DNA from: Desulfovibrio sp. A2
GTDB taxonomy: Bacteria; Desulfobacterota; Desulfovibrionia; Desulfovibrionales; Desulfovibrionaceae
Length of the DNA stretch: 64,000 nt
Direction: 5' to 3'
Assembly (NCBI RefSeq): GCF_000226255.1
Contig: NZ_AGFG01000034.1
Coordinates: 131,672 to 195,671, forward strand
How positions within the stretch are numbered: position 1 is the first letter of the stretch; each line of letters opens with the position of its first letter. The translations under genes and the position numbers were made by a program. The notes under the pieces are model-generated. The model was given only the letters and a program-made list of their open reading frames with translations. It made no database searches and was not told where the DNA came from. Below are positions 1 through 9,204 of this stretch, piece after piece.

Positions 1-1
1 G

Positions 2-49
2 CTGCTGGTGCCCAAGGCCCGTACCGGCGACGGTACCGACGAGGCATAG
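2..49 (+). CDS. 3' end of a gene that begins left of the window
   Basis: Only the last 15 codons and a TAG are present, reading LLVPKARTGDGTDEA. Codon use (GC-rich third positions) and a strong terminator hairpin 37 bases after the stop support a real gene end. The product cannot be named from this fragment. Confidence 0.5.
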   Translation: MLVPKARTGDGTDEA

Positions 50-85
50 CAACTCCCGGTTCCCATCCCCTTTCCGACAACGCCG

Positions 86-115
86 AAGGGCCGCCCGTTT
101 TCCACGGGCGGCCCT
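86..115 (+). terminator. Intrinsic terminator after the leftmost gene
   Basis: A perfect 12-bp stem (AAGGGCCGCCCG pairing with CGGGCGGCCCTT) with a short loop lies 37 bases after the stop at 49. The T run is weak, as is common in this GC-rich sequence. Confidence 0.7.
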
Positions 116-540
116 TGACCATGCAAATCCATGCAAATCTGGGCAACGCTGGCCAAAACCGGGCAAAGCCAATCTTCCCCTGCCCCATGGCTTCTCCCGT
201 CCAACAATCCGAGCCATCTCGCGCTTCTCGCCTCCTCTTCCCCGACCGGCTTCCACCGCTGTCCCGCCGTGGCCTTCCACGGCGGGGGGCTGCGCGATGA
301 AGACGGCGCGTGAAATATGCTGCGGCAGCGCTGGCAAGGAAGCGCGCGGGGGCCGAAGGGAGTGAACTCTCGTACATGACCAAGGCCCACAGCCCCCACT
401 ACCCACTGACGCCGCCAGCGCCGTCGCAGCTGTTTCCGTTCCGGATGCATCGCCTTCACTCCTCCCCAACATTTCCTCATGTCCTTCCCGGCGTTCCTCC
501 ATTCCCTGCTTTCCATTCCCCGCACGCCACGAACGCCGAA
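116..540. other. Intergenic, no gene seen
   Basis: About 425 bases between the leftmost terminator and the hairpin after the chemotaxis gene. Short open frames occur on both strands but have proline/arginine/serine-rich low-information translations and no ribosome-binding sites. I see nothing supportable. Confidence 0.5.
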
Positions 541-567
541 GGGCCGCCCGGCATCGCCGGACGGCCC
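541..567 (-). terminator. Hairpin downstream of the chemotaxis gene
   Basis: A GC-rich inverted repeat (GGGCCGCCCGGC / GCCGGACGGCCC, one mismatch) lies about 40 bases past the stop of the minus-strand chemotaxis receptor. No clear U tract follows on the minus strand, so it may be a weak or Rho-assisted terminator. Confidence 0.45.
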
Positions 568-607
568 GTCCCTTTGCATCCATAATATATGTGGCGCTAC
601 GCGCCGC

Positions 608-2653
608 CTACCCCTGCTTCAACTGCTCCACAAGCTGCCGCAACTCCTGCCCCATGCGGGCCAGTTCCGCCACCGCCTGCGCCGACTGCTCCATGACCTC
701 GGCCGTCTCTGCCGCGATGCGGTTGACCTCGTCGGTGCCCCGGTTGATTTCCTCGCTGGCGGCGGACTGCTCCTCCGCCGCCGTGGCGATGGCCCGCACC
801 TGATCGGCCGTTTCCTGCACCACGTCCACGATCACCCGCAGCGAATCCCCGGCCATGGTGGCCAGCTCGGTGCTGCGCCCCACGGACATGGACGCCTCTT
901 CCATGCCCCGCACGTTCTCGCGCGACGACCCCTGGATGGCCCGCACGGCGTCGCCCACTTCCTTGGTGGCGTTCATGGTCTTTTCGGCCAGCTTGCGCAC
1001 TTCGTCGGCAACCACGGCAAAGCCGCGTCCGGCGTCTCCGGCCCGCGCCGCCTCGATGGCCGCGTTCAGCGCCAGCAGGTTGGTCTGGTCGGCAATGTCG
1101 CTGATCACGTTCAGTATCTGGCCGATGGATTCGGCCCGGTCGCCCAGCTCGTGCAGGCTGCCCCGGAGCAGGGCGGTCTTTTCGTTGACGTCCTCGATGG
1201 CCTCCACCACCGAGCCCACGATGCCCGCCCCGTCCTCTGCCTGGCGGCGCGCCTTTTCGGCGTTGTCCGCGGCGGACGACGCGTTGCGGGCCACCTCCAT
1301 GACCGTGGAGTTCATCTCTTCCATGGCCGTGGCGGTCTCGCCGGTGCGCTCGCGCTGCACGTCGGCGCCCCGGCTGGCCTGCTCGATCTGCGCGGAAAGC
1401 TCTTCGGCAGCGGAGCCCACCCGGTCCACGATGACCTCCAGCCGCGCTGCGGCCTGGTGCATGCCCTCGCTCTTAGCCCGCTCTGCGGCGGCGCGGGCGG
1501 TTTCCGCCTCGGCCATGGCCCGGCGGGCCTGTTCGCCCTGTTCCTCGGCCTCGCGGGTCTTCTGCTCCGCGGTGGCGATCATGGTCTTCAGGCGGTCCAC
1601 CATGGTGCGCAACGCGGTGGCCAACGTGCCGATCTCGTCGGCACGGGCAAGGTCCAGGTTGCGCGAAAGGTCGCCCTCGGCCACCGCGCTGGCGAAGGCA
1701 ACGCCCTTGCCCAGCGCGCCCACGATGTTGCGCACGATGAAAAAGATGACCAGCCCCACCAGCACCAGGATTATCGTGGTGGCGGCCAAGCTTACGTTGC
1801 GGATGGCGGCCACCGGGTCGCTGATGTCACTTTCGTCCACGGTGATGCACATGATCCACTTCGTCGTGGGCTCTTCCATGAAATACGCATACTTGTTGAT
1901 CCCCTGCCAAGGATAGGCGATGCTGCCCGTACGCTGCGCCAGCACCCTCTTGCCCCAGTCCAGCTCGCTGATGTCGGTCTTGAGGATCAGCGAGGGATCG
2001 GGGTGGGCGATGATCTTGCCGTTGCCAGACACCAGGAAGCCGTAGCCGGTCTTGCCGATCTTGATGGGATTGATGAATTCCTTGGCGTACTTGCCAAGGT
2101 CAACTGCTCCGTAGACAACCCCCGCCACCTTGCCGTCCACCTTCATGGGCGCGGCCACCACCACCACTGGGGTGTTGGTGGTCATGCTCATGAGCGGCTC
2201 GGACACCGTGGCCTCGCCCTGCATGCCGCGCTTGAAGTAGTCGCGGCTGGCGCGGTTGTCCTTGCCCACGGACTCGTCCAGGTTGCTGGCCACCACTACG
2301 CCGTCCGGCCCCAGCACGTTGACCACCTGGTACACGTCGTAGGTGGCCACCACCTGGCGCAGGGCCTCGTTGGCGCGCCGCGTCACGGCGGCCTTGTCGC
2401 TCCCCGGCGGCACCCGCAACACGTCCACCAGCACGTTGCGCATGGCCTGCGTGGCGATGTCCTCGCGCTGGTCCTGAATGCGCCTGCCCAGTTCGCCCGT
2501 GGCGGCGCGCACCATCATTTCCGACTGGCCAGTGATGGCCTGGTGCAAGGCGTCTTCCGACACGGAATAGGAAAGCCACGAGGACACAACCATGCCGACG
2601 AGCACCAACCCCAGCGTCGGCACCAGAAAACGATTGCGAAGATTCCAGCCCAT
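608..2653 (-). CDS. Methyl-accepting chemotaxis protein with periplasmic Cache domain
   Basis: 681-aa transducer that relays a periplasmic signal to CheA/CheW at the inner membrane. TM1 lies at about residues 7-29, a double-Cache sensor at about 35-285, TM2 at about 286-308, HAMP at about 309-361, and the coiled-coil signalling domain after that. The conserved hairpin tip ([19 protein letters not shown], then [16 protein letters not shown]) is at about 520-560. The ATG at 2653 is chosen because GAGGT lies six bases upstream; longer in-frame starts add an uncharacteristic Arg/Pro-rich leader. No C-terminal CheR-tethering pentapeptide is seen (ends EQLKQG). The ligand is unknown; Cache domains usually bind small organic acids or amino acids. 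Confidence 0.93.
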   Translation of the reverse strand: MGWNLRNRFLVPTLGLVLVGMVVSSWLSYSVSEDALHQAITGQSEMMVRAATGELGRRIQDQREDIATQAMRNVLVDVLRVPPGSDKAAVTRRANEALRQVVATYDVYQVVNVLGPDGVVVASNLDESVGKDNRASRDYFKRGMQGEATVSEPLMSMTTNTPVVVVAAPMKVDGKVAGVVYGAVDLGKYAKEFINPIKIGKTGYGFLVSGNGKIIAHPDPSLILKTDISELDWGKRVLAQRTGSIAYPWQGINKYAYFMEEPTTKWIMCITVDESDISDPVAAIRNVSLAATTIILVLVGLVIFFIVRNIVGALGKGVAFASAVAEGDLSRNLDLARADEIGTLATALRTMVDRLKTMIATAEQKTREAEEQGEQARRAMAEAETARAAAERAKSEGMHQAAARLEVIVDRVGSAAEELSAQIEQASRGADVQRERTGETATAMEEMNSTVMEVARNASSAADNAEKARRQAEDGAGIVGSVVEAIEDVNEKTALLRGSLHELGDRAESIGQILNVISDIADQTNLLALNAAIEAARAGDAGRGFAVVADEVRKLAEKTMNATKEVGDAVRAIQGSSRENVRGMEEASMSVGRSTELATMAGDSLRVIVDVVQETADQVRAIATAAEEQSAASEEINRGTDEVNRIAAETAEVMEQSAQAVAELARMGQELRQLVEQLKQG

Positions 2654-2783
2654 GGAGCACCTCGCCTGTTGCAGCCCTCCCCCGAGAGCGCCGCAGCAAT
2701 CCGTCAGGGTGCCAGCATACCATCGCCCACGGCGTGGCGATAGCCCCGTAGGCCAACAAAAACGGGATACGGCGCGAACAAAC

Positions 2784-2807
2784 GGGGCCGGACGCAGGTC
2801 CGGCCCC
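2784..2807 (-). terminator. Terminator of the Mla operon
   Basis: Perfect 10-bp stem GGGGCCGGAC / GTCCGGCCCC with a GCAG loop. On the minus strand it is followed by CGTTTGTT. It lies between the end of the Mla lipoprotein gene and the start of the chemotaxis gene, so it should end the Mla transcript. Confidence 0.7.
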
Positions 2808-2918
2808 GGAAAACATGCGGGAAGGATGCAAGGGGCACCCCCTATTCCGGGGGGAATGGCATGCACGCCATGGGCGGCAGTCCGAGCCGATGACCCGGCG
2901 GCCCCGCTCCCACGCGCG

Positions 2919-3608
2919 TCAGGAGCGGGCGGCGGCCATGGCGGTCAGGCTCCACGCGGTGGCCCGCGCCAGCACATCGCTCATGGCCGCCTCGAAGGCT
3001 GCGGCCACCTGCGGCAGGCCGGACCCCGTGGCGGCCATCCGCCGCTCGACGGCGGTGAAGGCCATGATGCGCCCTGTCTTCAGGTCCACCAGGCGCAGGG
3101 CCAGTTCCACCTCCACCTCGGGAACGGACGCACCGCCATCGGCGCGGGTGTTGAAGCGGCGCAGGTCGGTCATCAGCCGGTAGTCGGGATAGATGCCCGC
3201 CGATTCCTCTGCCGCGCCGTCCAGCCGTCCGGCGCGCTCGAAGGCCTCCACCAGCAGCCGCTGCACCAGGCGCGGCGCGGGGCTGGTCCACTTGGCCCCG
3301 GCGTAGTAGCGCACCTCGCGCCCGGCGCCTGCCCCCAGCACCAGGGCGATGCGGTCGGTATCCAGCATGCGGCTGGTTTCCGGCAGGGCCACGGCCAGTT
3401 GAAGGCGCAGCGGCCCGCCCTCCGCCGGGGCGGGCATGGCCGGGGCCAGCAGCAGGTGCGTGGGGGCCGGGCCAGGGTCCAGCACTCCGGCGCAGCCGGG
3501 CAGCATCCACGGCAGCAGGAACAGCAGACACAACGCCACCGGCGGCAGCATGGCCAACCGGGTGGGGTGGGCGGGGCGGACGGGGCGCGGATCGGTCGGG
3601 GGGGTCAT
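2919..3608 (-). CDS. ABC transport auxiliary lipoprotein (PqiC/ABC_trans_aux type)
   Basis: 229-aa lipoprotein. An N-terminal hydrophobic segment ends in a lipobox LPGC near residue 39, so the mature protein should be anchored in a membrane facing the periplasm. The rest resembles the auxiliary component found with MlaD-type transporters (PqiC-like, alpha/beta fold). Its ATG overlaps the stop of the MlaD-like gene as ATGA, so translation is probably coupled. It is the last gene of the four-gene operon. It is thought to act with the MCE protein in moving phospholipid between membranes; the direction is not deducible here. Confidence 0.8.
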   Translation of the reverse strand: MTPPTDPRPVRPAHPTRLAMLPPVALCLLFLLPWMLPGCAGVLDPGPAPTHLLLAPAMPAPAEGGPLRLQLAVALPETSRMLDTDRIALVLGAGAGREVRYYAGAKWTSPAPRLVQRLLVEAFERAGRLDGAAEESAGIYPDYRLMTDLRRFNTRADGGASVPEVEVELALRLVDLKTGRIMAFTAVERRMAATGSGLPQVAAAFEAAMSDVLARATAWSLTAMAAARS

Positions 3609-4528
3609 CGGGCGTCATACTCCGGTACGGGGTTGCCGAACAGGAAGCGGCGGGGGTCGCTTTCCACCTTGTGGGCCAGCCGGTCCATGGTGGCCACCAG
3701 TTGCCGGGCCTCGGCCAGCAGACGGCGCATGTCTTCCAGCCCTTCGCCCGAAAACTTGGCCACGCCCGGCTCGGCGCTGGCCACCAGCCCGTCCATTCGC
3801 CGGGCCATGTCGCCCACGGCGCGGGTGGAATCGCGCAGGTCGGTGCGCAGGTAGTCGCGCATGTCGCCGGCGGCCCCCTCCAGCCCGGCGGAGGCGTTGG
3901 CCAGACGGCGGGTGGTCACGTCCAGGTTGCCGATGATGCGGTCCATGGCGTCGGCCCTGGCGGCCAGCCGGGTGGTGAGCATGTCCAGCGATTGCAGCAC
4001 CTGGGCCAGCGCCCGGCGGTTCTCGTCGTCGGCCATGCCGGACATGCGCTGGATCAGTTCGCGGCTGTCGGCAACCACGGCGGGCAGCCCGGCGAACAGG
4101 GCTTCCAGCCGCGAAAGCTGCGCGGGAATGACGGCCACGTCCTCGCCATCGCGGGGCTTGAGCAGCGGGCTGCCCGCCGTGCCGCCGGAAATCTGCACCA
4201 CGGTCACGCCGGTGATGCCGCGCGCCTCCAGCGCCGCCACGGAATCCTCGCGCACCGGGGTCTGGGCGGCGATCTCGATGCGCACCTTGACCCGGCCGGG
4301 GTCGGTGGGGCTGATGGTGATGGCCTTCACCGCGCCCACCTTCACCCCGTTGAACAGCACGTCGTTGGCCACGCTGAGGCCGGAGACGTGCCCGGTGAAG
4401 TTGATGTCGTACTGCACCAGGTCCACCCCGCTGCCGCGCCCCGCCGTCCACAGGATGAAGGCCAGCGCCCCCACCACCGCCATGAGCGTGAACACCCCGA
4501 CCAGCACGTAACTGGCTCTGATTTCCAT
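3605..4528 (-). CDS. mlaD: MlaD-like MCE-domain substrate-binding protein
   Basis: 307-aa protein with one N-terminal membrane anchor (residues about 7-28) and an MCE domain at about 38-115 (GLSVANDVLFNGVKVGAV and ITGVTVVQISGG). A long helical C-terminal region follows, typical of single-MCE proteins of Mla-type lipid ABC transporters. ATG at 4528 is preceded by GGGAGA. It lies 19 bases after the ATPase gene and overlaps the lipoprotein gene by 4 bases. Role: periplasmic lipid-binding ring on the MlaEF complex. The C-terminal tail (about 180 aa beyond the MCE) is longer than in E. coli MlaD. Confidence 0.9.
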   Translation of the reverse strand: MEIRASYVLVGVFTLMAVVGALAFILWTAGRGSGVDLVQYDINFTGHVSGLSVANDVLFNGVKVGAVKAITISPTDPGRVKVRIEIAAQTPVREDSVAALEARGITGVTVVQISGGTAGSPLLKPRDGEDVAVIPAQLSRLEALFAGLPAVVADSRELIQRMSGMADDENRRALAQVLQSLDMLTTRLAARADAMDRIIGNLDVTTRRLANASAGLEGAAGDMRDYLRTDLRDSTRAVGDMARRMDGLVASAEPGVAKFSGEGLEDMRRLLAEARQLVATMDRLAHKVESDPRRFLFGNPVPEYDAR

Positions 4529-4547
4529 GCATTCTCCCTTGGCAGAG

Positions 4548-5426
4548 CTAGCTTGCCCGGTCGCCGACGCCACCCGCCGCGTGCTCGGCTGTCCCGGTGG
4601 GCGTACCGGCCCGCGCCTGCCCGTTGGCCGGGGCGTCATGCCCCGCGTGACCGGATACCTCGGCCACCCCGGCGGCCACGCGCCCGCGCGGCCCCGTGAA
4701 ATATTCGCGCAGCCACGGGTGGTCCACCCGCAGCAATTCCCCGATGGTGCCCACGGCGTAGATGCGCTTCTCGGCCAGCACGGCCACCCGGTCGCACACG
4801 GCGTACAGCGAATCCAGGTCGTGGGTGATCATGACCACGGTAAGCCCCAGCGCGGCGCGCAGGTCGGCGATCAGCGCGTCGAAGGCCGCCGCGCCGATGG
4901 GGTCGAGCCCGGCCGTGGGTTCGTCCAGAAACACCACCGCCGGGTCCATGACCAGCGCGCGGGCAAGGCCGGCGCGCTTGCGCATGCCGCCGGAAAGCTC
5001 GGACGGGTATTTCAGCGCCGCCTCGGGCGCAAGGCCCACCATGCGCAGCTTCATGGCGGCCACGTCGTCCATGGCGTCGGGCGGCAGGTTGGTGAACTCG
5101 CGCAGGGGCACCTTGATGTTCTCGATAACCGTCAGCGACGAGAACAGCGCCCCGTCCTGAAACAGCACGCCCCACTGGCGGCGCACGGCGCGCCGCGCGG
5201 CCTCGTCGGCATGGATGATGTCCACCCCCAGCACGCGCACGTCGCCCTCCTGTGGGCGGCGCAGGCCGAGGATGGTGCGCAGCAGCACCGACTTGCCCGA
5301 GCCGGACCCCCCAATGAGCCCCAGCACCTCGCCGGGCAGCACGTCCAGGTCCAGGTTCTCGTGCACCGTCACCGAACCGAAGCGGTTGGCGATGCCCCGC
5401 AGCGAGATGATGGGCGCGTCCGCCAT
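4548..5426 (-). CDS. mlaF: MlaF-like ABC transporter ATPase
   Basis: 292-aa cytoplasmic ATPase that powers the lipid transporter. Walker A GGSGSGKS is at about residues 39-46, signature LSGGMRKR at about 143, Walker B VVFLDEPTAGLD at about 165, and a switch histidine follows in MITHDLDS. The stop of the permease gene is one base before this ATG. The last 45 residues (about 250-292) are Ala/Gly/Pro-rich and absent from typical MlaF, so they may be a disordered tail. Confidence 0.92.
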   Translation of the reverse strand: MADAPIISLRGIANRFGSVTVHENLDLDVLPGEVLGLIGGSGSGKSVLLRTILGLRRPQEGDVRVLGVDIIHADEAARRAVRRQWGVLFQDGALFSSLTVIENIKVPLREFTNLPPDAMDDVAAMKLRMVGLAPEAALKYPSELSGGMRKRAGLARALVMDPAVVFLDEPTAGLDPIGAAAFDALIADLRAALGLTVVMITHDLDSLYAVCDRVAVLAEKRIYAVGTIGELLRVDHPWLREYFTGPRGRVAAGVAEVSGHAGHDAPANGQARAGTPTGTAEHAAGGVGDRAS

Positions 5427-5427
5427 C

Positions 5428-6729
5428 CTACACCCCCAGCGACATGAACAGGATGGCGAAGCCCGCGTTGGCCACGATGACCAGGAAGATCGCCTCCACC
5501 ACCGCCTGGGTGGTCAACCGCCCCACCGATTCCGCGCTGCCGGTCACCCGAAAGCCCTGGAAGCAGCCCACGATGCCGATGATCAGCGCGAAGAACGGGG
5601 CCTTGACGAGGCCGGTGACGAAGTTGGCCAGCCGGGTGATCTCCAGGAAGCGCACGGCGAACGCGCCGGGCGAGATGCCCAGCGACAGCCACGAGGCAAT
5701 CCCCCCGCCCAGCACGCCCATGAAGTCGGCGATGAAGGTGAGCACCGGCAGCATCAGCACCAGCGCCACCACGCGGGGAATCACCAGCACCTCCATGGGG
5801 TCCAGCCCCATGGAGCGCATGGCGTCCACCTCTTCGTTGGCCACCATGGCCCCGATCTGGGCGGTGAACGACGAGCCTGAACGGCCCGCCACGATGAGCG
5901 CCGTCAGCAGCACGCCAAGCTCGCGCAGGGTGGAGACCTCGATAAGGTTCACCACGAACACCTGCGCGCCGAAGCGGGTGAACTGCTCCGACCCCATGTA
6001 CGCGGTGACCAGGCCGATGAGAAAGGTGAGCAAGGCCACTATGGGCACGGCCTGGATGCCGGTCTGCTCCATGTGGTGCACGATGGACACCCAGCGCAAC
6101 CGCCACGGCCGGACGGCGGCGGCGGCCAGCGAAACCAGGAACATGCCCAGGAACCCGATGATGGAGCGGGCCTGCTCCCACTCCTCGACGAAGGACGCGC
6201 CGATGGCGTTCAGCGCGCGCAGCACCGGGGATATCCGGCGCTCGCGCGGCACCGTGGAAATGTCGATGGCCCGCACCCTGTCCAGCAGCATGGCCCGGCC
6301 AGTGTCGGGCACGTGCCACACCACGTGCGCGCCCGCAGCGGCCATGTTGGCGGCTGCCCGGCACAGCAACTGCGCCCCGGCGGTGTCCAGGCGGCTTACC
6401 TCGGCAAGGTCCAGATGCACCACGGGGGCGTCGCCCCGCACGCCGCAGGCGGCGCAGACACCGGCGCAGTGGCGCAGCAGCCGGGACGTCATGCGGCTGA
6501 TGGAGCCCACGTCCCACGCGCCGGTAAAGGTGAACACCTGCTCGTGCGCGCAGGTTTGCGCCAGGCCCGTCCCATCGGGCATCCCGCGCGCGAACGCGCC
6601 GTCCGCGCTGGCGGCGGCGGGCGCGCAGGTCAGCCCTGGCTCGTGCGCCCCGGCATGGGCGTCCGGGTCGGGCCGCTGGTAGTCGCCCTTGAGGGTGGGT
6701 TCTCGGAACGGAGGGACGGTTTCGCGCAT
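5428..6729 (-). CDS. mlaE: MlaE-like permease with N-terminal STAS-like domain
   Basis: 433-aa inner-membrane permease, first gene of the Mla-type operon. Residues about 60-150 resemble a STAS domain (LDLAEVSRLDTAGAQLLCRAAANM), which fused MlaE proteins carry; the rest is the MlaE permease (about five to six membrane segments from residue 170, with SGSSFTAQIGAMVANEEVDAMRSMG as the cytoplasmic coupling helix). Residues 1-55 are poorly conserved looking and the true start could be further in. In E. coli the STAS partner MlaB is separate and needed for ATPase activity; here the fusion would supply it. Outer-membrane lipid asymmetry is the inferred role. Confidence 0.9.
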   Translation of the reverse strand: MRETVPPFREPTLKGDYQRPDPDAHAGAHEPGLTCAPAAASADGAFARGMPDGTGLAQTCAHEQVFTFTGAWDVGSISRMTSRLLRHCAGVCAACGVRGDAPVVHLDLAEVSRLDTAGAQLLCRAAANMAAAGAHVVWHVPDTGRAMLLDRVRAIDISTVPRERRISPVLRALNAIGASFVEEWEQARSIIGFLGMFLVSLAAAAVRPWRLRWVSIVHHMEQTGIQAVPIVALLTFLIGLVTAYMGSEQFTRFGAQVFVVNLIEVSTLRELGVLLTALIVAGRSGSSFTAQIGAMVANEEVDAMRSMGLDPMEVLVIPRVVALVLMLPVLTFIADFMGVLGGGIASWLSLGISPGAFAVRFLEITRLANFVTGLVKAPFFALIIGIVGCFQGFRVTGSAESVGRLTTQAVVEAIFLVIVANAGFAILFMSLGV

Positions 6730-7052
6730 TGGGGCAATCTACCACGCCCCACCAGCCGCGCCAAGGGCAGGCTGCACGTGCGGACGGCGGATCACGCGCC
6801 GTGCAGGCCCGGAAACGGAGAGCGCACCGACGGCAGGCGCACAAAAGGACACCGCCGAAATGGACTGGAGGGGAAGGGCGCGGACGTGACGGAACGCCAA
6901 ACCGACGGGCCCAGTTCGCACTGAAGGGGGCCGGATGCTCCCCCATGGATGAGTCGGATGAGTCGGAGGAGTCGAACGAACCGGGTGAATCGGGCGTGAC
7001 TGGACCTGACCTGGCAGACCGGGCATGAAAGGACGGGCAAACAAGAAGAGCC
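6730..7052. other. Intergenic, no gene seen
   Basis: The upstream region of the Mla operon. It contains a short imperfect tandem repeat of GATGAGTCG/GAGGAGTCG around 6949-6980 but no open frame with a credible ribosome-binding site. The promoter of the Mla operon should lie here; I cannot place it with confidence. Confidence 0.4.
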
Positions 7053-7070
7053 GCGCGGCCACGGCCGCGC
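7053..7070 (-). terminator. Terminator of the small OB-fold-like gene
   Basis: Perfect 8-bp stem GCGCGGCC / GGCCGCGC followed on the minus strand by a T-rich stretch (CTCTTCTTGTTTG), about 45 bases after the stop at 7114. Confidence 0.65.
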
Positions 7071-7113
7071 GCACCATGAAATTACCCGATGGCGGCGATG
7101 CGTCGACGGCGGG

Positions 7114-7395
7114 CTATTCCGCGTCGTCGTCGTACCACTCGTGCTCGTAGCCGTCGGTGAGCTTGTAGCTGCGCACCTGCACCAGCATCTCGCCGTCCTT
7201 TTCGCGCACCGTGCCCACGATCTCCACATGGGCGTTGATGTGCGCCGCAAGGTCGGCCCCGGCGCCGCGCGGGATGATGTGGAACTCGGTATCCCCGGCG
7301 GCCACGGCCACCTTGGCGGCCATGTCGTCGTGCCCCTTCAGGGTGAGCGGCACGATGTACCCCTGAATAGTCCTGATGCCTTCCATGGTGTTCAC
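7114..7395 (-). CDS. Small OB-fold-like protein, cytoplasmic
   Basis: 93-aa acidic protein with no signal peptide. The pattern is five short beta strands (IQGYIVPL, TEFHIIPRG, AHVEIVGTVREKDG, MLVQVRSYKLTD), which fits an OB-fold; the end is very acidic (EHEWYDDDAE). I choose GTG at 7395, since GAGAGA sits six bases upstream; an ATG at 7386 in the same frame is the alternative, and frames that run further upstream lack a ribosome-binding site. It resembles, in strand order and in the closing V-R-S/D-Y/F motif, the two small proteins at 8616 and 9205. Function unknown; nucleic-acid or ligand binding is only a fold-level guess. Confidence 0.7.
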   Translation of the reverse strand: MNTMEGIRTIQGYIVPLTLKGHDDMAAKVAVAAGDTEFHIIPRGAGADLAAHINAHVEIVGTVREKDGEMLVQVRSYKLTDGYEHEWYDDDAE

Positions 7396-7644
7396 AAATG
7401 TCTCTCGCGCGAACGGGAAAGGGTCCGCCCTTCGGACCCACACAACATTGCGGAATATTACCCCTTTCCAGAAAATGCAAGCGTTTGCCGGGTAATGGCG
7501 CGTAAAAAAAATGCCTTGTGAAAAATTACTCATTATTCCGGAGCATTGCGCACCCAGACGGCGCGACCTTGCGGCCCCGGCACCGCCGTGTCCCCCCCGA
7601 AAAGACCGGACGGCGGACGACGCCGCGCCCCTTCCCGGTCAACA

Positions 7645-8448
7645 CTACCCGAAACGATGCGCTGCGATGGTGGCCCCCATGGCCCGGCAGGCGAACACCC
7701 GTTGCCCGGCATCGTCGCCCGCAGCCCCCGCTACGACCATCAGCGGCAGCAGGTGGTCCGCGCGGGGATGGGCGTCGCGCGCGGCCGGGGCCGCCTGCCA
7801 ACGGGCCAGGGCGTGGTCGCGCCGCGCCGGGTCCGCGTCGGTGACCGTGGCGGTGAGCCAAGTGTCGAACACGTCCGAATCGGGCAGGGGCAGGTTGTCG
7901 GCGCGGCGGAAGGCCCGCATGTTGTGGTAGCTCATGCCGCTGCCCACCACCAGCACGCCCTCGTCGCGCAGCGGCGCAAGGGCGCGGCCCAGCGCCAGAT
8001 GGGCGGCCGGGTCCAGGTCGTGGCGCATGGACAGTTGCAGGGTGGGAATGTTGGCCTGCGGATACGAGAGCAGCAGCGGCACGAACACCCCGTGGTCGAA
8101 ATCGCGCTCCGGGTCCTCGCCAAGTGGGATGCCCGCCCCGCCCAGCAACGCGCGCACGCGGGGGAACAGGCGCGGCGCGGGCGGTGCGGGCCAGCGCAGT
8201 TCGTAGGTGTGCGGCGGAAAGCCGTAGTAGTCGAACAGCAGCCCCGGGTCGGGCGTGGTGGCCAGGGTGAAGACGGGCTCTTCCCAGTGGGCGGAAATGA
8301 CCAGCAGCGCGGCGGGCGGTTCCGGCAGGGTTTCGGGCAGGCCGCGCAACCATGCGGCCTGCGCGTTCCAGGTGTCGGGCGGGGTCCAGTCCATAAAGAA
8401 ACAGGGGCCGCCGCCATGCGGTATGTAGAACGCGGGTTGCCGGGCCAT
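7645..8448 (-). CDS. ygiD: DODA-type extradiol ring-cleavage dioxygenase family protein
   Basis: 267-aa protein of the LigB/DODA family (YgiD-like, 4,5-DOPA dioxygenase). Conserved metal-site motifs are visible: IPHGGGP near the N-terminus, VISAHWEE at about residue 55, FDHGVFVPL at about 120 and GSGMSYHNMR at about 170, all holding the expected histidines. Length matches the family (about 260 aa). ATG at 8448 follows GAGGTG seven bases upstream. In a sulfate reducer an oxygen-dependent dioxygenase is unexpected, so the true substrate or reaction may differ. It is flanked by the OB-fold-like small proteins on the same strand, but wide gaps argue against tight operon structure. Confidence 0.88.
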   Translation of the reverse strand: MARQPAFYIPHGGGPCFFMDWTPPDTWNAQAAWLRGLPETLPEPPAALLVISAHWEEPVFTLATTPDPGLLFDYYGFPPHTYELRWPAPPAPRLFPRVRALLGGAGIPLGEDPERDFDHGVFVPLLLSYPQANIPTLQLSMRHDLDPAAHLALGRALAPLRDEGVLVVGSGMSYHNMRAFRRADNLPLPDSDVFDTWLTATVTDADPARRDHALARWQAAPAARDAHPRADHLLPLMVVAGAAGDDAGQRVFACRAMGATIAAHRFG

Positions 8449-8615
8449 GGGATGCACCTCGCTGCGCTGCGGCAGGCCGGGGCCCGCCATGAAAAAACCG
8501 ACGGACACGCCGCATCGCGCCCCGGGGCCGCGACACCGTGTCCGTCCTGTGCCCCGCGCGCACGGCGGGGCGCTGCCCCGTAACCGCCGGAGCAGCGTGA
8601 ATCGCCGGAACAGGC

Positions 8616-9008
8616 CTAGATTCGACGTCCCAGATACGCGGTATCCACCCCGTACAGGTGCGACGCCTGCGGCGCGGATTCCCCGTTGTCCTCGTCCACC
8701 ACCGAATAGCCGGTGACGTCAAGGGTGAAGTAGCCGTCCTCGATCTGGTTGGCGATGCCCGTCACCACCACCTCCAGCCCGTCCAGTTCGAGATCGGTGA
8801 CGCCCCGCAGCAGAAAGATACGGTCGTCCATGGTCTCCAGCAGCGGGCCGTCGTCCGTGACCACCACCACGCCGGTCACCACCACTTCGGGCGTTTCCGG
8901 GGCCATGGTCATGCCCGCCGCGTGAGCCGGGGTCATCGCCAGCATCCCGTTCGACAGCAGCACCAGCAACAGCGCCGCCACGGCCACGAACAGTCTGCCG
9001 CCGCGCAT
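8616..9008 (-). CDS. Exported OB-fold-like protein
   Basis: 130-aa protein. Residues 1-30 form a signal peptide ending PAHAAG, so it is exported. The mature part alternates short strands (VVVTGVVVVTDDG, RIFLLRGV, LEVVVTGIANQIEDG, FTLDVTGYSVVD), fitting a small OB-like barrel of the DUF5666/YgiW type. I choose the ATG at 9008 because GGAGG lies five bases upstream; two ATGs at 9032 and 9029 have weaker sites. The tail (QASHLYGVDTAYLGRRI) is less hydrophobic. Function unknown; family members bind small molecules or ions in the periplasm. Confidence 0.75.
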   Translation of the reverse strand: MRGGRLFVAVAALLLVLLSNGMLAMTPAHAAGMTMAPETPEVVVTGVVVVTDDGPLLETMDDRIFLLRGVTDLELDGLEVVVTGIANQIEDGYFTLDVTGYSVVDEDNGESAPQASHLYGVDTAYLGRRI

Positions 9009-9204
9009 TCCTTCCTCCGTCCGCGCCATCATGATCCGGCCCTCGTCCTTGACATTCGCACCGCGCGGGCAACCACCCTGCACGGCCCCTTTCGAGTCCG
9101 GCGCGCCCGCGCGCCGTGCCCCAGCACCCTTGATTCCCGCCTGCCGACCCCGCTCCGGCACGCCCGCTCCGGCGCGCCGCCCAGGCGGCCATGCGCCCCC
9201 AGAT

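Noticed and set aside
479..2743. A 754-codon open frame opposite the chemotaxis gene
   Set aside because: It is rich in His, Gly, Ala and Leu with no domain, and lies antisense to a clear methyl-accepting protein. It is a by-product of the high GC third positions. Many similar long frames in the window were left out for the same reason.
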